Of a stretch of DNA of 17,105 nucleotides, positions 7,658 through 15,219 are shown in pieces. Within the stretch, counting starts at the first letter, position 1. Every line of letters begins with the position of its first letter. The translations under genes and the position numbers were made by a program. A model generated the notes under the pieces. It had not been told where the DNA came from, did no database searches, and was given only the letters and a program-made list of their open reading frames with translations. This DNA comes from Ruminococcaceae bacterium UBA1227 (GTDB lineage: Bacteria; Bacillota; Clostridia; Oscillospirales; Acutalibacteraceae): contig DBWX01000004.1 of assembly GCA_002309175.1 (NCBI GenBank), forward strand, positions 1,221 to 18,325, written 5' to 3'.

Positions 7658-8325
7658 TGGCAGATATCAAAATTACCGATTTATTTGACCTTGAACATAC
7701 GGTTGCCGCTGACTACCTCAAAGGCTTCACATATCCCTGGGAAGCTCTTGCGGGAATCTCCGATCTCATCCTTGAGATAGGCAGTAAGCTTGACCTTTCC
7801 GAGTATGACCATCCGGAGGAGGACGTCTGGATTCATAAGTCGGTAAATGTTTTCCCGACGGCTTACATCCACGGTCCCTGTATTATCGGCGAGGGCACGG
7901 AGGTTCGTCAGTGCGCTTTCATCAGAGGCAGCGCGCTTGTCGGCAAAAACTGTGTCGTAGGCAACTCCACGGAACTTAAGAATGTAATCATATTTGATAA
8001 TGTTCAGGTTCCTCACTACAACTACGTAGGAGACTCAATCCTCGGCTACAAGAGCCATATGGGAGCGGGCTCCATTACCAGCAACGTAAAGAGTGACAAG
8101 CAGCTCGTCGTTATCAACAACGAGGGCGATCACATTGAGACCGGCAGAAAGAAAGTCGGCGCCATGCTCGGCGATTATGTTGAAGTCGGTTGTAACAGCG
8201 TATTGAATCCCGGTACGATCCTGTGTCGCGAAGTCAGCGTGTACCCCACAAGCTGCGTGCGCGGTGTAGTACCCGAGGCTCATATATACAAGAATAAAGA
8301 CGAAATAATCTGCAGAAAAAAGTAA
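7657..8325 (+). CDS. Stand-alone left-handed beta-helix acetyltransferase, GlmU C-terminal-like
   Basis: This 222-residue protein has about 55 N-terminal residues followed by hexapeptide-type turns (about 58-205), for example CIIGEGTEV and ALVGKNCVVG. The stretch VPHYNYVGDSILG (118-130) followed by GAGSITSNV lines up with the acetyltransferase half of GlmU, which reads HLxYxGDxxIG...GAGTITxNYDG. The catalytic His of GlmU corresponds to His120 here. There is no pyrophosphorylase domain and no LxxGxGTRM nucleotide-binding loop. Proteins of this kind are often mislabelled UDP-GlcNAc pyrophosphorylase. It starts on the last base of the glmM stop. Acetylation of glucosamine-1-phosphate, the product of GlmM, is a reasonable inference; another acyl-acceptor sugar is possible. 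The fold is well supported, the substrate less so. Confidence 0.78.
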   Translation: MADIKITDLFDLEHTVAADYLKGFTYPWEALAGISDLILEIGSKLDLSEYDHPEEDVWIHKSVNVFPTAYIHGPCIIGEGTEVRQCAFIRGSALVGKNCVVGNSTELKNVIIFDNVQVPHYNYVGDSILGYKSHMGAGSITSNVKSDKQLVVINNEGDHIETGRKKVGAMLGDYVEVGCNSVLNPGTILCREVSVYPTSCVRGVVPEAHIYKNKDEIICRKK

Positions 8326-8336
8326 GGAGAGTAAAC

Positions 8337-9068
8337 ATGAAAGTAATAGTTTGTAAGGATTATGAGGAGCTTTGCAAGAAGGCCGCCGATTTAATCGACA
8401 ACGAAGTACGCGCGAATCCTGAGACTACGCTCGGCCTTGCCACAGGTTCATCACCCGTAGGCATGTACAAGGAGCTTGCCCGCCGCTGCAGCGAAGAGGG
8501 CCTTGATTTTTCAAAGGTTCACTCCGTAAACCTCGACGAGTATGTAGGTCTCCCCGGTACACATGACCAGAGTTACAGATACTTCATGGATGACAACCTT
8601 TTCAACCATATCAACATTGATAAGGCAAACACATATGTAGCAAAGGGTATCGGTGATCCCGAACAGAACCTCAAGGAGTTCAATGAAGTCATCGACAATT
8701 CCGATGTTTCAATCCAGGTTCTCGGCGTAGGTCCTGACGGACATCTCGCATTCAACGAGCCCGGTGACACACTCTGGGACAAGGCTCACATGGAGACTCT
8801 CGACCAGTCCACAATCGAAGCAAACGCACGTTTCTTCGCTTCCATTGACGATGTACCGCGCACCGCTTTCACAATGGGTATGGGCCAGATCATGCGCGCC
8901 CGTACACTTCTCATGATAATGAGCAACAACAAGGAAGAGGCCGCAAAGCAGCTTCTGCTCGGCGACAAACTCGATCCTCATTGCCCCTGCACATTCATGA
9001 AGATGCACCGCGATGCATATGTCTTCCTTGAGAAGGAGCTTGCAGACAAGATAGGATATGTCGGCTAA
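8337..9068 (+). CDS. nagB: Glucosamine-6-phosphate deaminase
   Basis: This 243-residue enzyme converts glucosamine-6-phosphate to fructose-6-phosphate and ammonia, reversibly, linking amino sugars to glycolysis. The phosphate loop LATGSSPVG is at 34-42. NLDEYVGL carries Asp67 (equivalent to E. coli Asp72). GVGPDGHLAFNEPG carries Asp134, His136 and Glu141, which correspond to the catalytic Asp141/His143/Glu148 set. The length matches the short Bacillus-type NagB, without the allosteric C-terminal tail of the E. coli enzyme. An AAGGAGA ribosome site overlaps the end of the preceding gene, and the 3' end overlaps the regulator gene by 11 bases. Placing it behind glmM puts the biosynthetic and catabolic users of GlcN-6-P under one promoter. 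Confidence 0.96.
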   Translation: MKVIVCKDYEELCKKAADLIDNEVRANPETTLGLATGSSPVGMYKELARRCSEEGLDFSKVHSVNLDEYVGLPGTHDQSYRYFMDDNLFNHINIDKANTYVAKGIGDPEQNLKEFNEVIDNSDVSIQVLGVGPDGHLAFNEPGDTLWDKAHMETLDQSTIEANARFFASIDDVPRTAFTMGMGQIMRARTLLMIMSNNKEEAAKQLLLGDKLDPHCPCTFMKMHRDAYVFLEKELADKIGYVG

Positions 9069-9771
9069 GATAGAAAGAAACAGCGCGAATCCGCTCTACA
9101 AGCAACTTGTGGCGAGGATTCGCGCAGAGATAGAAAACGGAGTCTATGAGATAGACTCCAGGATACCTTCAGAGCAAGAGCTTTGCGAAAAATACGAGGT
9201 CTCTCGTATTACGGTCCGCAAAGCTCTTGAAGAGCTGTCTGAGGAAGGGCTTTTAGTCCGCAGACAGGGCAAGGGCACGTTCGTGTCCGTGCCGTCCATG
9301 GAGATCGACGTAAAGCCCATCACAAGTTTCCACGACGCCTGCCGTCTTGTCGGCAGAGTGGCATCGTCGAAAGTCCTCGGAGCCCGCTCGGTGAAGGCGA
9401 CAAAGGAGGACGTAATCGAACTCAAGGTTCCGTCCGAGTCCCGCGTTGTCGAAATAGACCGCCTTCGCTATGCTGACGACGAGCCCGTTATTTTGGAACG
9501 CAACCACTTCTCCTCTGTGTATTCCTATCTCTTAGAGAGTGACCTGCGCGGCTCGCTCTACAGCCTGCTTCGCTCGTACGGAATTGAGCCTTCAAAGGCG
9601 TCGCACGACGTCTCGCTTATCTCCGCCGACGAGAACAAGGCTTCGCTCCTCGGCATAGAGGTCGGCTCGCCGCTCCTCTTCCTGCACGAGGTTATTTACG
9701 ATCAAAAAGGTCGCCCCTTACATATTTCACATCAATACATAAGAGGCGACAAATTTACTTTGAAATTGTAA
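9058..9771 (+). CDS. GntR-family regulator with UTRA domain, NagR-like
   Basis: This is a 237-residue transcription factor. Residues 12-78 form the winged helix-turn-helix: LYKQLVARIRAEIENG, then IPSEQELCEKYEVSRITVRKAL with the recognition helix at about 49-57, then the wing RRQGKGTFV. Residues about 85-233 are a UTRA effector domain of the HutC subfamily, with VVEIDRLRYADDEPVILERN as its typical core. NagR/DasR relatives in this group sense GlcN-6-P or GlcNAc-6-P. The direct overlap with nagB supports an amino-sugar effector but does not prove it. The ATG lies inside nagB and no good Shine-Dalgarno site is positioned for it, so translation probably depends on coupling to nagB. I found no clear NagR-type operator at the glmM promoter. 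The stop abuts the convergent lplA stop. Confidence 0.88.
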   Translation: MSAKIERNSANPLYKQLVARIRAEIENGVYEIDSRIPSEQELCEKYEVSRITVRKALEELSEEGLLVRRQGKGTFVSVPSMEIDVKPITSFHDACRLVGRVASSKVLGARSVKATKEDVIELKVPSESRVVEIDRLRYADDEPVILERNHFSSVYSYLLESDLRGSLYSLLRSYGIEPSKASHDVSLISADENKASLLGIEVGSPLLFLHEVIYDQKGRPLHISHQYIRGDKFTLKL

Positions 9772-10818
9772 TCAAAAGAGATTTTTAATATCTTCGGATA
9801 TCGAGGCAACGTCGTCATCGACTGAGGCTGCAGCCCTGTCGATGGCGGCTTTTATTTTGTCCGGGGAGTAATCCGTGCCCGGAAGGGAGTCCTCTGCAGC
9901 GAGGATGAATTCAGGAACGAGTGAGTCGGAGAAGATTTTGCAGTCTTTTATTTCATCGCCTTCGACATTGAGGCAGATCTCGACGGAGCCCCAGTCAAAG
10001 CGGTGCTCAATGTTGTCTGTGAATGCGGGATTTCGGCCGTATATCCATTTGTCATCAGCAAAGAAGCCGTGGTTTTCGGAGAGGGCCTGAAGCATGGTCA
10101 GCATTGAACCGTCGGAGAACCAGTCGAGACGGCCGTTTGACGAGACGACCATTTTTGAACTGATTGTTATTTCCGAGGAGAAGTTCTTGCAGTCATATGC
10201 CCGAAGACATGCGGCAAAGAGATTCTTTTTCAGTTCGTCAAGCGTGATGTCCTCCCGGAAATCTTTGAGATTTGCAACTCTTGAAATCACGGAGGAAACA
10301 CCTTTTGATTCGAGCTTTCCGGGGTCGACCGTCAGGACTTTCTCTATGGTATCCGGGTCGACATCAATCATTATCGTTCCGTGGTGACAGTTTGAACCGT
10401 TCGCCTTGTGGAAAGCGTTGCCGGAGAATTTTCTGCCGTCTATGGTCAGGTCGTTTCTGCCGGAACGCTCGACATTGAAGCCCATACGGGAAAGGGCATC
10501 CCTGATTATTTCCATCTGACGGTCGACGTCGTACAGGGCGTCGCGGGCGATGAACGAGAAGTTTAAGTTGCCGAGGTTGTGGAAGACCGCGCCGCCGCCT
10601 GAAAGACGACGCGCAACCTTACCGCCGAGTTTGTCCAGGGCGGTAAGGTTGCATTCTTTGTAGATATTCTGATTTCGACCGCAGACCACTGTGCGCTCAT
10701 TCTGCCAGAGGTAGAAAATCACCTCGTCATCAGGAACGTTCTCGAAAAGGTATTTCTCAAATCCGAGATTGAAATACGGGTCGAGAGAATGACTCTCGGC
10801 GTAACTCAGGCGCGTCAT
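9772..10818 (-). CDS. lplA: Lipoate-protein ligase
   Basis: This 348-residue enzyme activates lipoate with ATP and joins it to a lysine of lipoyl-domain proteins. The adenylate-binding RRLSGGGAVFHNLGNLNFSF starts at residue 70, the catalytic Lys130 sits in DGRKFSGNAF, and CHHGTIM follows at 144-150. The BPL/LPL catalytic fold covers about 1-240, and a C-terminal accessory domain (about 255-345) completes the long LplA architecture. AAGGA lies just before the ATG, and the gene follows gcvH by 12 bases. It is the last gene of the one-carbon operon, and the neighbouring GcvH (Lys60) is its obvious target. The stop at 9772-9774 directly touches the stop of the convergent regulator gene, with no terminator between them. 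Confidence 0.95.
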   Translation of the reverse strand: MTRLSYAESHSLDPYFNLGFEKYLFENVPDDEVIFYLWQNERTVVCGRNQNIYKECNLTALDKLGGKVARRLSGGGAVFHNLGNLNFSFIARDALYDVDRQMEIIRDALSRMGFNVERSGRNDLTIDGRKFSGNAFHKANGSNCHHGTIMIDVDPDTIEKVLTVDPGKLESKGVSSVISRVANLKDFREDITLDELKKNLFAACLRAYDCKNFSSEITISSKMVVSSNGRLDWFSDGSMLTMLQALSENHGFFADDKWIYGRNPAFTDNIEHRFDWGSVEICLNVEGDEIKDCKIFSDSLVPEFILAAEDSLPGTDYSPDKIKAAIDRAAASVDDDVASISEDIKNLF

Positions 10819-10830
10819 GGTCCTTCTTCC

Positions 10831-11196
10831 TTATTCGCAGATTCCGTCGTATGCGTCAGCGTCAAGAAGAGCATCAGCCTCTGAAGGGTCATCGAGCTTT
10901 ACTTCGATAATCCAGGAAGCGTAGGCATCTTCGTTTACGTTCTCGGGGTCGTCATCAAGGGCTTCGTTTACGGCAATGATTTCGCCTGAAAGCGGAGCGG
11001 GAACCTCTGATGAGGTCTTTGAAGATTCGATTTCGGTGAATGTGTCGCCGGCTGAGATTGTGTCGCCGACCTCGGGGAGGTCAACATATACAATGTCACC
11101 GAGCTGCTCTGCAGCGTAGGGAGTGATGCCGAATTTTGCGGTATCGCCGTCGATGAGGGCCCATGCGTGGCCTTCATTATATTTGTAATCTGCCAT
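10831..11196 (-). CDS. gcvH: Glycine cleavage system H protein
   Basis: This small acidic carrier protein has 121 residues. It opens with the family sequence YNEGHAWALIDGDTAKFGIT, and YAAEQLGDIVYVDLPEVGD follows. ESSKTSSEVPAPLSG carries the lipoylated Lys60, and VNEDAYASWIIEVK is near the end. The length is close to the usual 125-130. The lipoyl arm carries the aminomethyl group between GcvP and GcvT and is reoxidised by Lpd. Neither GcvP nor GcvT is in this window, so GcvH is here in an unusual setting between lpd and lplA. AAGGAGA lies 7 bases before the ATG. In some acetogens gcvH and lpd also sit within the Wood-Ljungdahl cluster, which supports a link between folate-bound C1 units and glycine. 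Confidence 0.96.
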   Translation of the reverse strand: MADYKYNEGHAWALIDGDTAKFGITPYAAEQLGDIVYVDLPEVGDTISAGDTFTEIESSKTSSEVPAPLSGEIIAVNEALDDDPENVNEDAYASWIIEVKLDDPSEADALLDADAYDGICE

Positions 11197-11228
11197 ATTT
11201 GTTTCTCCTTGCGTTTTTTCTTATTGTA

Positions 11229-12629
11229 TCACAGGGCGGGTGCTTTGTGAACACTCATACCGTGAACATCGTGGAGAGCCTCCATTATGCCTTCGCACAT
11301 CGTCGGATGAGGGAAGATTGATTCCGCAACTTGCTCGACTGTCAGCTTGCACTGGACGGCGGTTGTGAGAACCTGGAGCATGTCGGAGGCGTTTGCGCCG
11401 ACGATTTCAGCGCCTATAAGTACGTCGTCCATATCGGCAATGACTTTGACGAATCCGGCGATATGGCCGGAGGCCTGAGCCTTGCCGAGACCCTTGAAGT
11501 CAAAGGTGCCGACGCGGTAGTCCTTGTCCGCCTCTTTGCCGGCGGCAATGAGGTCCTTCTCAAGTGTACCGCAGGAGGCGAGTTCCGGATTTGTGAATAC
11601 ACAGCCGGGAACTGCGTGATAGGTCATTGTCTTGTTCTCGCCGAAGATGTTGTCGACGGCGACAAAGCCTTCCTTGGAGGCGACGTGGGCGAGCTGAGCG
11701 CTCGGTACTATGTCGCCGATGGCGTAGATATTGTCAACGCTTGTCTTCATATGGTCGTCAACAGCGACTCTGCCGCGCTCTGCCATCTCGACGCCCGCGG
11801 CCTCAAGGCCGAGTCCTTCTGTGTAGGGGGCGCGTCCTATGGCGACCAGGCAGTACTCTGCCTCAAGCTCCGTGCCGGAGGCAAGAGTGACCTTTACGCT
11901 GTCACCCTGCGGGTCTACTGCGGTAATACCGTCGCCGCAGATGACCTTGATTTTTTCTTTCTTGAACTGACGGGCTATCTGTTTTGAGACATCCTCGTCC
12001 ATTGTGGCCATGAGTCTCGGAAGAGCCTCGACAATGGTCATCTCGGTGCCCATTGAATGGAGGAACTGACCGATTTCACAGCCTATTACGCCGCCGCCGA
12101 CTAAAATCATTGATTTCGGAGCCTCGGAGAAGTCCAGAACTTCATCGGAGGTGACGACGTGCTTGTGGTCAACTTTGAATACCGGAGGAGCCGTGGGTAC
12201 GGAACCCGTCGCGAGGATGATGTAGTCGGTCGCAATCTCTTCGGTTGTGCCGTCCTCTTTTGTGACAATGACGGTGTTCTTGTCTTTGAGGGTACCTGTG
12301 CCTTTGACTATTGTCACACCGGACTTGTCGCAGAGGAACTGTACGCCTTTGACAAGGTTGCCCATGACTTTGTTCTTGCGCTCCAAAACTGCGGGATAGT
12401 CGATTTTTACATCGCCCTCAGGGAGGATTATGCCGAAGTCGTCGGCATCTTCAACTGTCTTGAGCGTGTTGTATGTCGCGAGAAAGGCCTTTGTAGGAAT
12501 ACAGCCGCGGTTTAAACATGTGCCGCCGACCTGATCCTTTTCAACAAGGACGACCTCGGCGCCTTTCTTTGCGGCGTATATGGCAGCTTCGTAGCCGCCG
12601 GGGCCCGCTCCGATTACGGTAATCTTCAT
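11229..12629 (-). CDS. lpdA: Dihydrolipoamide dehydrogenase
   Basis: This 466-residue flavoprotein disulfide reductase reoxidises dihydrolipoyl groups with NAD+. The FAD loop GAGPGG is at 7-12. GGTCLNRGCIPTK holds the redox-active Cys38/Cys43. VGGGVIGCEIG (177-187) is the NAD-binding loop, YAIGD (302-306) the second FAD contact, and FPHPTMCE near the end carries the His441-Glu446 catalytic pair. There is no N-terminal lipoyl domain. Its start overlaps the metF stop (ATGA), so its synthesis is coupled to the methylene-THF reductase. It is followed after 32 bases by its probable substrate protein gene gcvH. A role in serving GcvH is well founded; a role in supplying or accepting electrons for MetF is speculative. 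Confidence 0.96.
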   Translation of the reverse strand: MKITVIGAGPGGYEAAIYAAKKGAEVVLVEKDQVGGTCLNRGCIPTKAFLATYNTLKTVEDADDFGIILPEGDVKIDYPAVLERKNKVMGNLVKGVQFLCDKSGVTIVKGTGTLKDKNTVIVTKEDGTTEEIATDYIILATGSVPTAPPVFKVDHKHVVTSDEVLDFSEAPKSMILVGGGVIGCEIGQFLHSMGTEMTIVEALPRLMATMDEDVSKQIARQFKKEKIKVICGDGITAVDPQGDSVKVTLASGTELEAEYCLVAIGRAPYTEGLGLEAAGVEMAERGRVAVDDHMKTSVDNIYAIGDIVPSAQLAHVASKEGFVAVDNIFGENKTMTYHAVPGCVFTNPELASCGTLEKDLIAAGKEADKDYRVGTFDFKGLGKAQASGHIAGFVKVIADMDDVLIGAEIVGANASDMLQVLTTAVQCKLTVEQVAESIFPHPTMCEGIMEALHDVHGMSVHKAPAL

Positions 12630-13549
12630 ATGCTGACACCGGCTTTCTCAAGAATGGTCGGAACGTTTTTCTCTGCGCCGATAGCCATGATGTGGACACC
12701 GTCACAGATGCCTTCTTCCTTGATCTGACGAACCATATCGGCCGCCATCTCGATGCCCGCTTTTGCGGGAAGGCCCTTTATGTCTTTCTCCTTGCCTTCA
12801 GCAGCCGCTGCGGCAAGTCTTTCAATCATCCAGTCGGGGACATCGATGCCCGGGACGTTTGCGTTCATGTACTTGGCCATACCTGCTGCCTTGAGCGGAA
12901 TGATGCCTGCCATGATGTGGACCTTAATATTTGCCTTGTCGACTGCGTCCATAAAGCGCTTTAAGGACTCTATGTCGAATATACCCTGTGTCTGGATATA
13001 CTCAGCGCCTGCGTCGACTTTCTTCTTGAGTTTTGCAATCTGCATTATCTGAGGCTCGTAAACAGGTGTGACGCATGCGCCCTTGTAGAATACGGGTACG
13101 GGGCCTTCAAGCTCGTTGCCGCCGCAGTCGAGACCTGTCTGCTCCATCTTTGTGAGCATATTGAGGATACCGACTGAGTCGAGGTCGAATACGGGTTTGG
13201 AGTCCTTGCAGTCACCGACTGTTGTATGGTCACCTGTGAGGGCGAGCATTGTGTCAATGCCGAGTGCGTAGGCTGAGAGGAAGTCGCCCATGATTGCCAT
13301 CCTTGAGCGGTCGCGGCCGGTCATTTGGATGATGGGGTTCAAACCCTCTGCCTTGAGCGCTGCGCAGAGGCCGATTGATGAGGCCTTGAGGCATGCGCTC
13401 TGCATGTCTGTTACGTTTATGCCGTGGACCTTGCCCTTTAAGAGCTGTGCCACTTCAAGCTGCTCGGAGAAATCGGCGCCCTTGGGCGGGGCCATCTCGG
13501 CAGTAACGGCGAATTTGCCGGAATCAAAAGCTTCTTTTAAAACGCTCAT
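12626..13549 (-). CDS. metF: Methylenetetrahydrofolate reductase, large subunit MetF
   Basis: This 307-residue TIM-barrel flavoprotein reduces 5,10-methylene-THF to 5-methyl-THF. Visible signatures are AVTAEMAPPKG, with Glu18 matching the active-site Glu of the family, IQMTGRDRSRM (74-84), LALTGDH (102-108), the barrel strand AEYIQTQGIFD (182-192), and IMAGIIPL late in the sequence. It is most like the acetogen type of MetF that works with the small Cys-rich subunit MetV, which is encoded immediately upstream and overlaps it by 4 bases (ATGA). It in turn overlaps lpd by 4 bases, so three genes are translated in series. The physiological electron donor cannot be told from the sequence: no RnfC2 or HdrA homologue is in the window. 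Confidence 0.94.
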   Translation of the reverse strand: MSVLKEAFDSGKFAVTAEMAPPKGADFSEQLEVAQLLKGKVHGINVTDMQSACLKASSIGLCAALKAEGLNPIIQMTGRDRSRMAIMGDFLSAYALGIDTMLALTGDHTTVGDCKDSKPVFDLDSVGILNMLTKMEQTGLDCGGNELEGPVPVFYKGACVTPVYEPQIMQIAKLKKKVDAGAEYIQTQGIFDIESLKRFMDAVDKANIKVHIMAGIIPLKAAGMAKYMNANVPGIDVPDWMIERLAAAAAEGKEKDIKGLPAKAGIEMAADMVRQIKEEGICDGVHIMAIGAEKNVPTILEKAGVSI

Positions 13550-14220
13550 TCTGCTGCCTCCTCTGCACCTTTTTTCTCTTCTTTAAGATTGACTGTTCTC
13601 GGATAAGCATGTGCGCCGTGAGGTTTGTCCTCAAGGAGCTGGTCGATGAACTTTTGCTCCTGACCTATTTCCTTCATGCGGTTGTAGATAAGGATCCATG
13701 CGCAGTCGTTGTCGGGATTGACCTCGCACTTGCCGTTTTTCTGGCCGCCGCAGGGACCGTTGACAAGTGATTTTGCGCATTTTGTGATGGGGCAGATACC
13801 TCCGGTGTGTCCGATGACGCAGTCGCCGCACATACGGCACATCTCGTTGAAGATGCCTATGCGTTCAACCTGTCCGAGGAACATCGTGTTGTTTGCGGGG
13901 TAAACCGGTGTGTCAACGAGCTGTGCAACAGTCTGTGCGCCGTCGCCGCAGGCGAGTGATATGACAGCGTCATATCCTGCGTCGCGGACCGCCTTGAGCT
14001 CTTTCTTGACGAGGAGCTTCTGGCAGCTCTCATCAGGATATACCGTACCCACTACTTCTATACCGTCAGCCTTTAAAGCATCGGTCAGAGCGGCCATCTC
14101 CGGCTCGCCGCCTGTCTCACAGGAGGTCGCGCAGCTCTTGCAGCCTACAAGGATTACCTTTTTGGCATCACCGAGCATGGAGAGGAGCTCTTCATAGGGT
14201 TTCTTTCTGGTGATAATCAT
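13546..14220 (-). CDS. metV: MetV-like Cys-rich subunit of methylenetetrahydrofolate reductase
   Basis: This 224-residue protein resembles the methylene-THF reductase C-terminal (MetV) family. It has two cysteine groups: VGCKSCATSCETGG (Cys27, 30, 34) and a second set beginning CRMCGDCVIGHTGGICP and running on to PCGG (Cys128, 131, 134, 143, 148, 157, with 165 and 173 beyond). In acetogens MetV binds zinc and/or Fe-S and passes electrons to MetF. The count of thirteen cysteines fits iron-sulfur or zinc coordination. GGAGG lies shortly before the ATG, and the stop overlaps the metF start by 4 bases, which supports an equimolar MetF/MetV complex. The charged Glu/Lys-rich C-terminus looks disordered. 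The family assignment is good; the cofactor type is inferred. Confidence 0.9.
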   Translation of the reverse strand: MIITRKKPYEELLSMLGDAKKVILVGCKSCATSCETGGEPEMAALTDALKADGIEVVGTVYPDESCQKLLVKKELKAVRDAGYDAVISLACGDGAQTVAQLVDTPVYPANNTMFLGQVERIGIFNEMCRMCGDCVIGHTGGICPITKCAKSLVNGPCGGQKNGKCEVNPDNDCAWILIYNRMKEIGQEQKFIDQLLEDKPHGAHAYPRTVNLKEEKKGAEEAAE

Positions 14221-14231
14221 GAAACTTCCTC

Positions 14232-15209
14232 CTACTTAATGTTGTTCTGAACCTTGCAGGCCTTGATGAGGTTCTTTGCAAGGAGAGCGGAGGTTATGCC
14301 GCCGACGCCCGGTACGGGAGTCTTCCATGCGGCCTTCTCCTCAACATCGGCTGCGCAGCAGCCGAAGGTATTTATCTTCTGTCTGCCGGTCTTCTCGTTC
14401 ATAATCGGCTCACCGTTCTCGTCGAAAGCCTTCTCGCGTACGACGGCGGCATCGATTACTATCTGGTCGTCGCCGAGCATGTCTGCCGTGATTGAGTCTT
14501 TGAACGGAGTTGCGCAGACAACTACATCGGCGCGCTTAATATACTCGTTCTTTATCTCGGCATGTGTGAGATGGTGAACGATGGTCACGGTGGCAAAACG
14601 GTTTGTGAGCATCATTGAGAGGGGCTTGCCTATGACGTTTGAGTTGTTGATGATGCAGACGTCGAGTCCGCAGCATACATCCTCTTTCTGAGCGTCGTTT
14701 GCGAGTTCCGGAACCTTGTACTTCTTTGCGACATGAGCTTTAATCTCGTCAGCGTAGAAGTCGATAATCTCCATTATTGCAGCGGCAGTGCAGGGGTAGA
14801 GACCTGTCGGGTCGTTTATTACGACCTTGCCCATGTTCTCCGTTGTGGATGAGTCGCAGTCCTTGACTGCGGAGAGGTTGTTTGAGATTGCCTCGGTCTC
14901 GTCGATATTGTCGAGGGGACGGAAGGCGAGAATTCCGTGGATTGAAGGATCTGCGTTTATCTCGCGGAACTTTTTGATGTAGTCATCCTGTGACACATCT
15001 GCCGGCATGGCGAAGACTTCTACTTCGATGCCCGCTTCGTTCATTGTGTTTGTGGCGCCGCGCTCGTAGGCGAGGTCGGGACCTTTTTCACCGACACGTA
15101 CGATACCGAGTTTCGGTGTGATGCCCTGAGCCTTGAGAGCGTCAGCCTGGGCTTTGCAATCATCTTTTATGGACTGAGCAACAAGTTTGCAGTCAAGTAA
15201 CTGAGCCAT
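14232..15209 (-). CDS. Divergent FolD: methylenetetrahydrofolate dehydrogenase, probably without cyclohydrolase activity
   Basis: This 325-residue enzyme follows the FolD plan: a folate-binding half with GIVRVGEKG, INADPSIHGILAF and VKDCDS, PCTAAAIMEII at 139-149, a Rossmann loop INNSNVIGKPLSM (187-199), and TPVPGVGG near the end. In E. coli FolD, YVASK supplies Tyr and the catalytic Lys; here the same place reads Tyr48-Glu-Arg-Gly-Ala52, so the Lys is lost. The conserved Gln of the QLPLP motif is Phe96. The Asp of KDxDG is kept (Asp119). Both losses are expected to remove cyclohydrolase activity while sparing the dehydrogenase. About 22 extra residues lie before the Rossmann strand, which explains the greater length than the usual 280-290. 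GGAGG overlaps the fchA stop, 6 bases before the ATG. NAD or NADP preference is unknown. Confidence 0.87.
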   Translation of the reverse strand: MAQLLDCKLVAQSIKDDCKAQADALKAQGITPKLGIVRVGEKGPDLAYERGATNTMNEAGIEVEVFAMPADVSQDDYIKKFREINADPSIHGILAFRPLDNIDETEAISNNLSAVKDCDSSTTENMGKVVINDPTGLYPCTAAAIMEIIDFYADEIKAHVAKKYKVPELANDAQKEDVCCGLDVCIINNSNVIGKPLSMMLTNRFATVTIVHHLTHAEIKNEYIKRADVVVCATPFKDSITADMLGDDQIVIDAAVVREKAFDENGEPIMNEKTGRQKINTFGCCAADVEEKAAWKTPVPGVGGITSALLAKNLIKACKVQNNIK

Positions 15210-15219
15210 AATAATCCTC

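Noticed and set aside
9788..9801. UUCG-loop hairpin at the lplA 3' end as a terminator
   Set aside because: The stem is only 5 bp of mostly A-T pairs and is not followed by a U tract on either strand.
11331..11987. Open frame of 218 codons on the + strand inside lpd
   Set aside because: The opposite strand encodes a complete dihydrolipoamide dehydrogenase with all motifs. The antisense translation has no recognisable domain or start signal.
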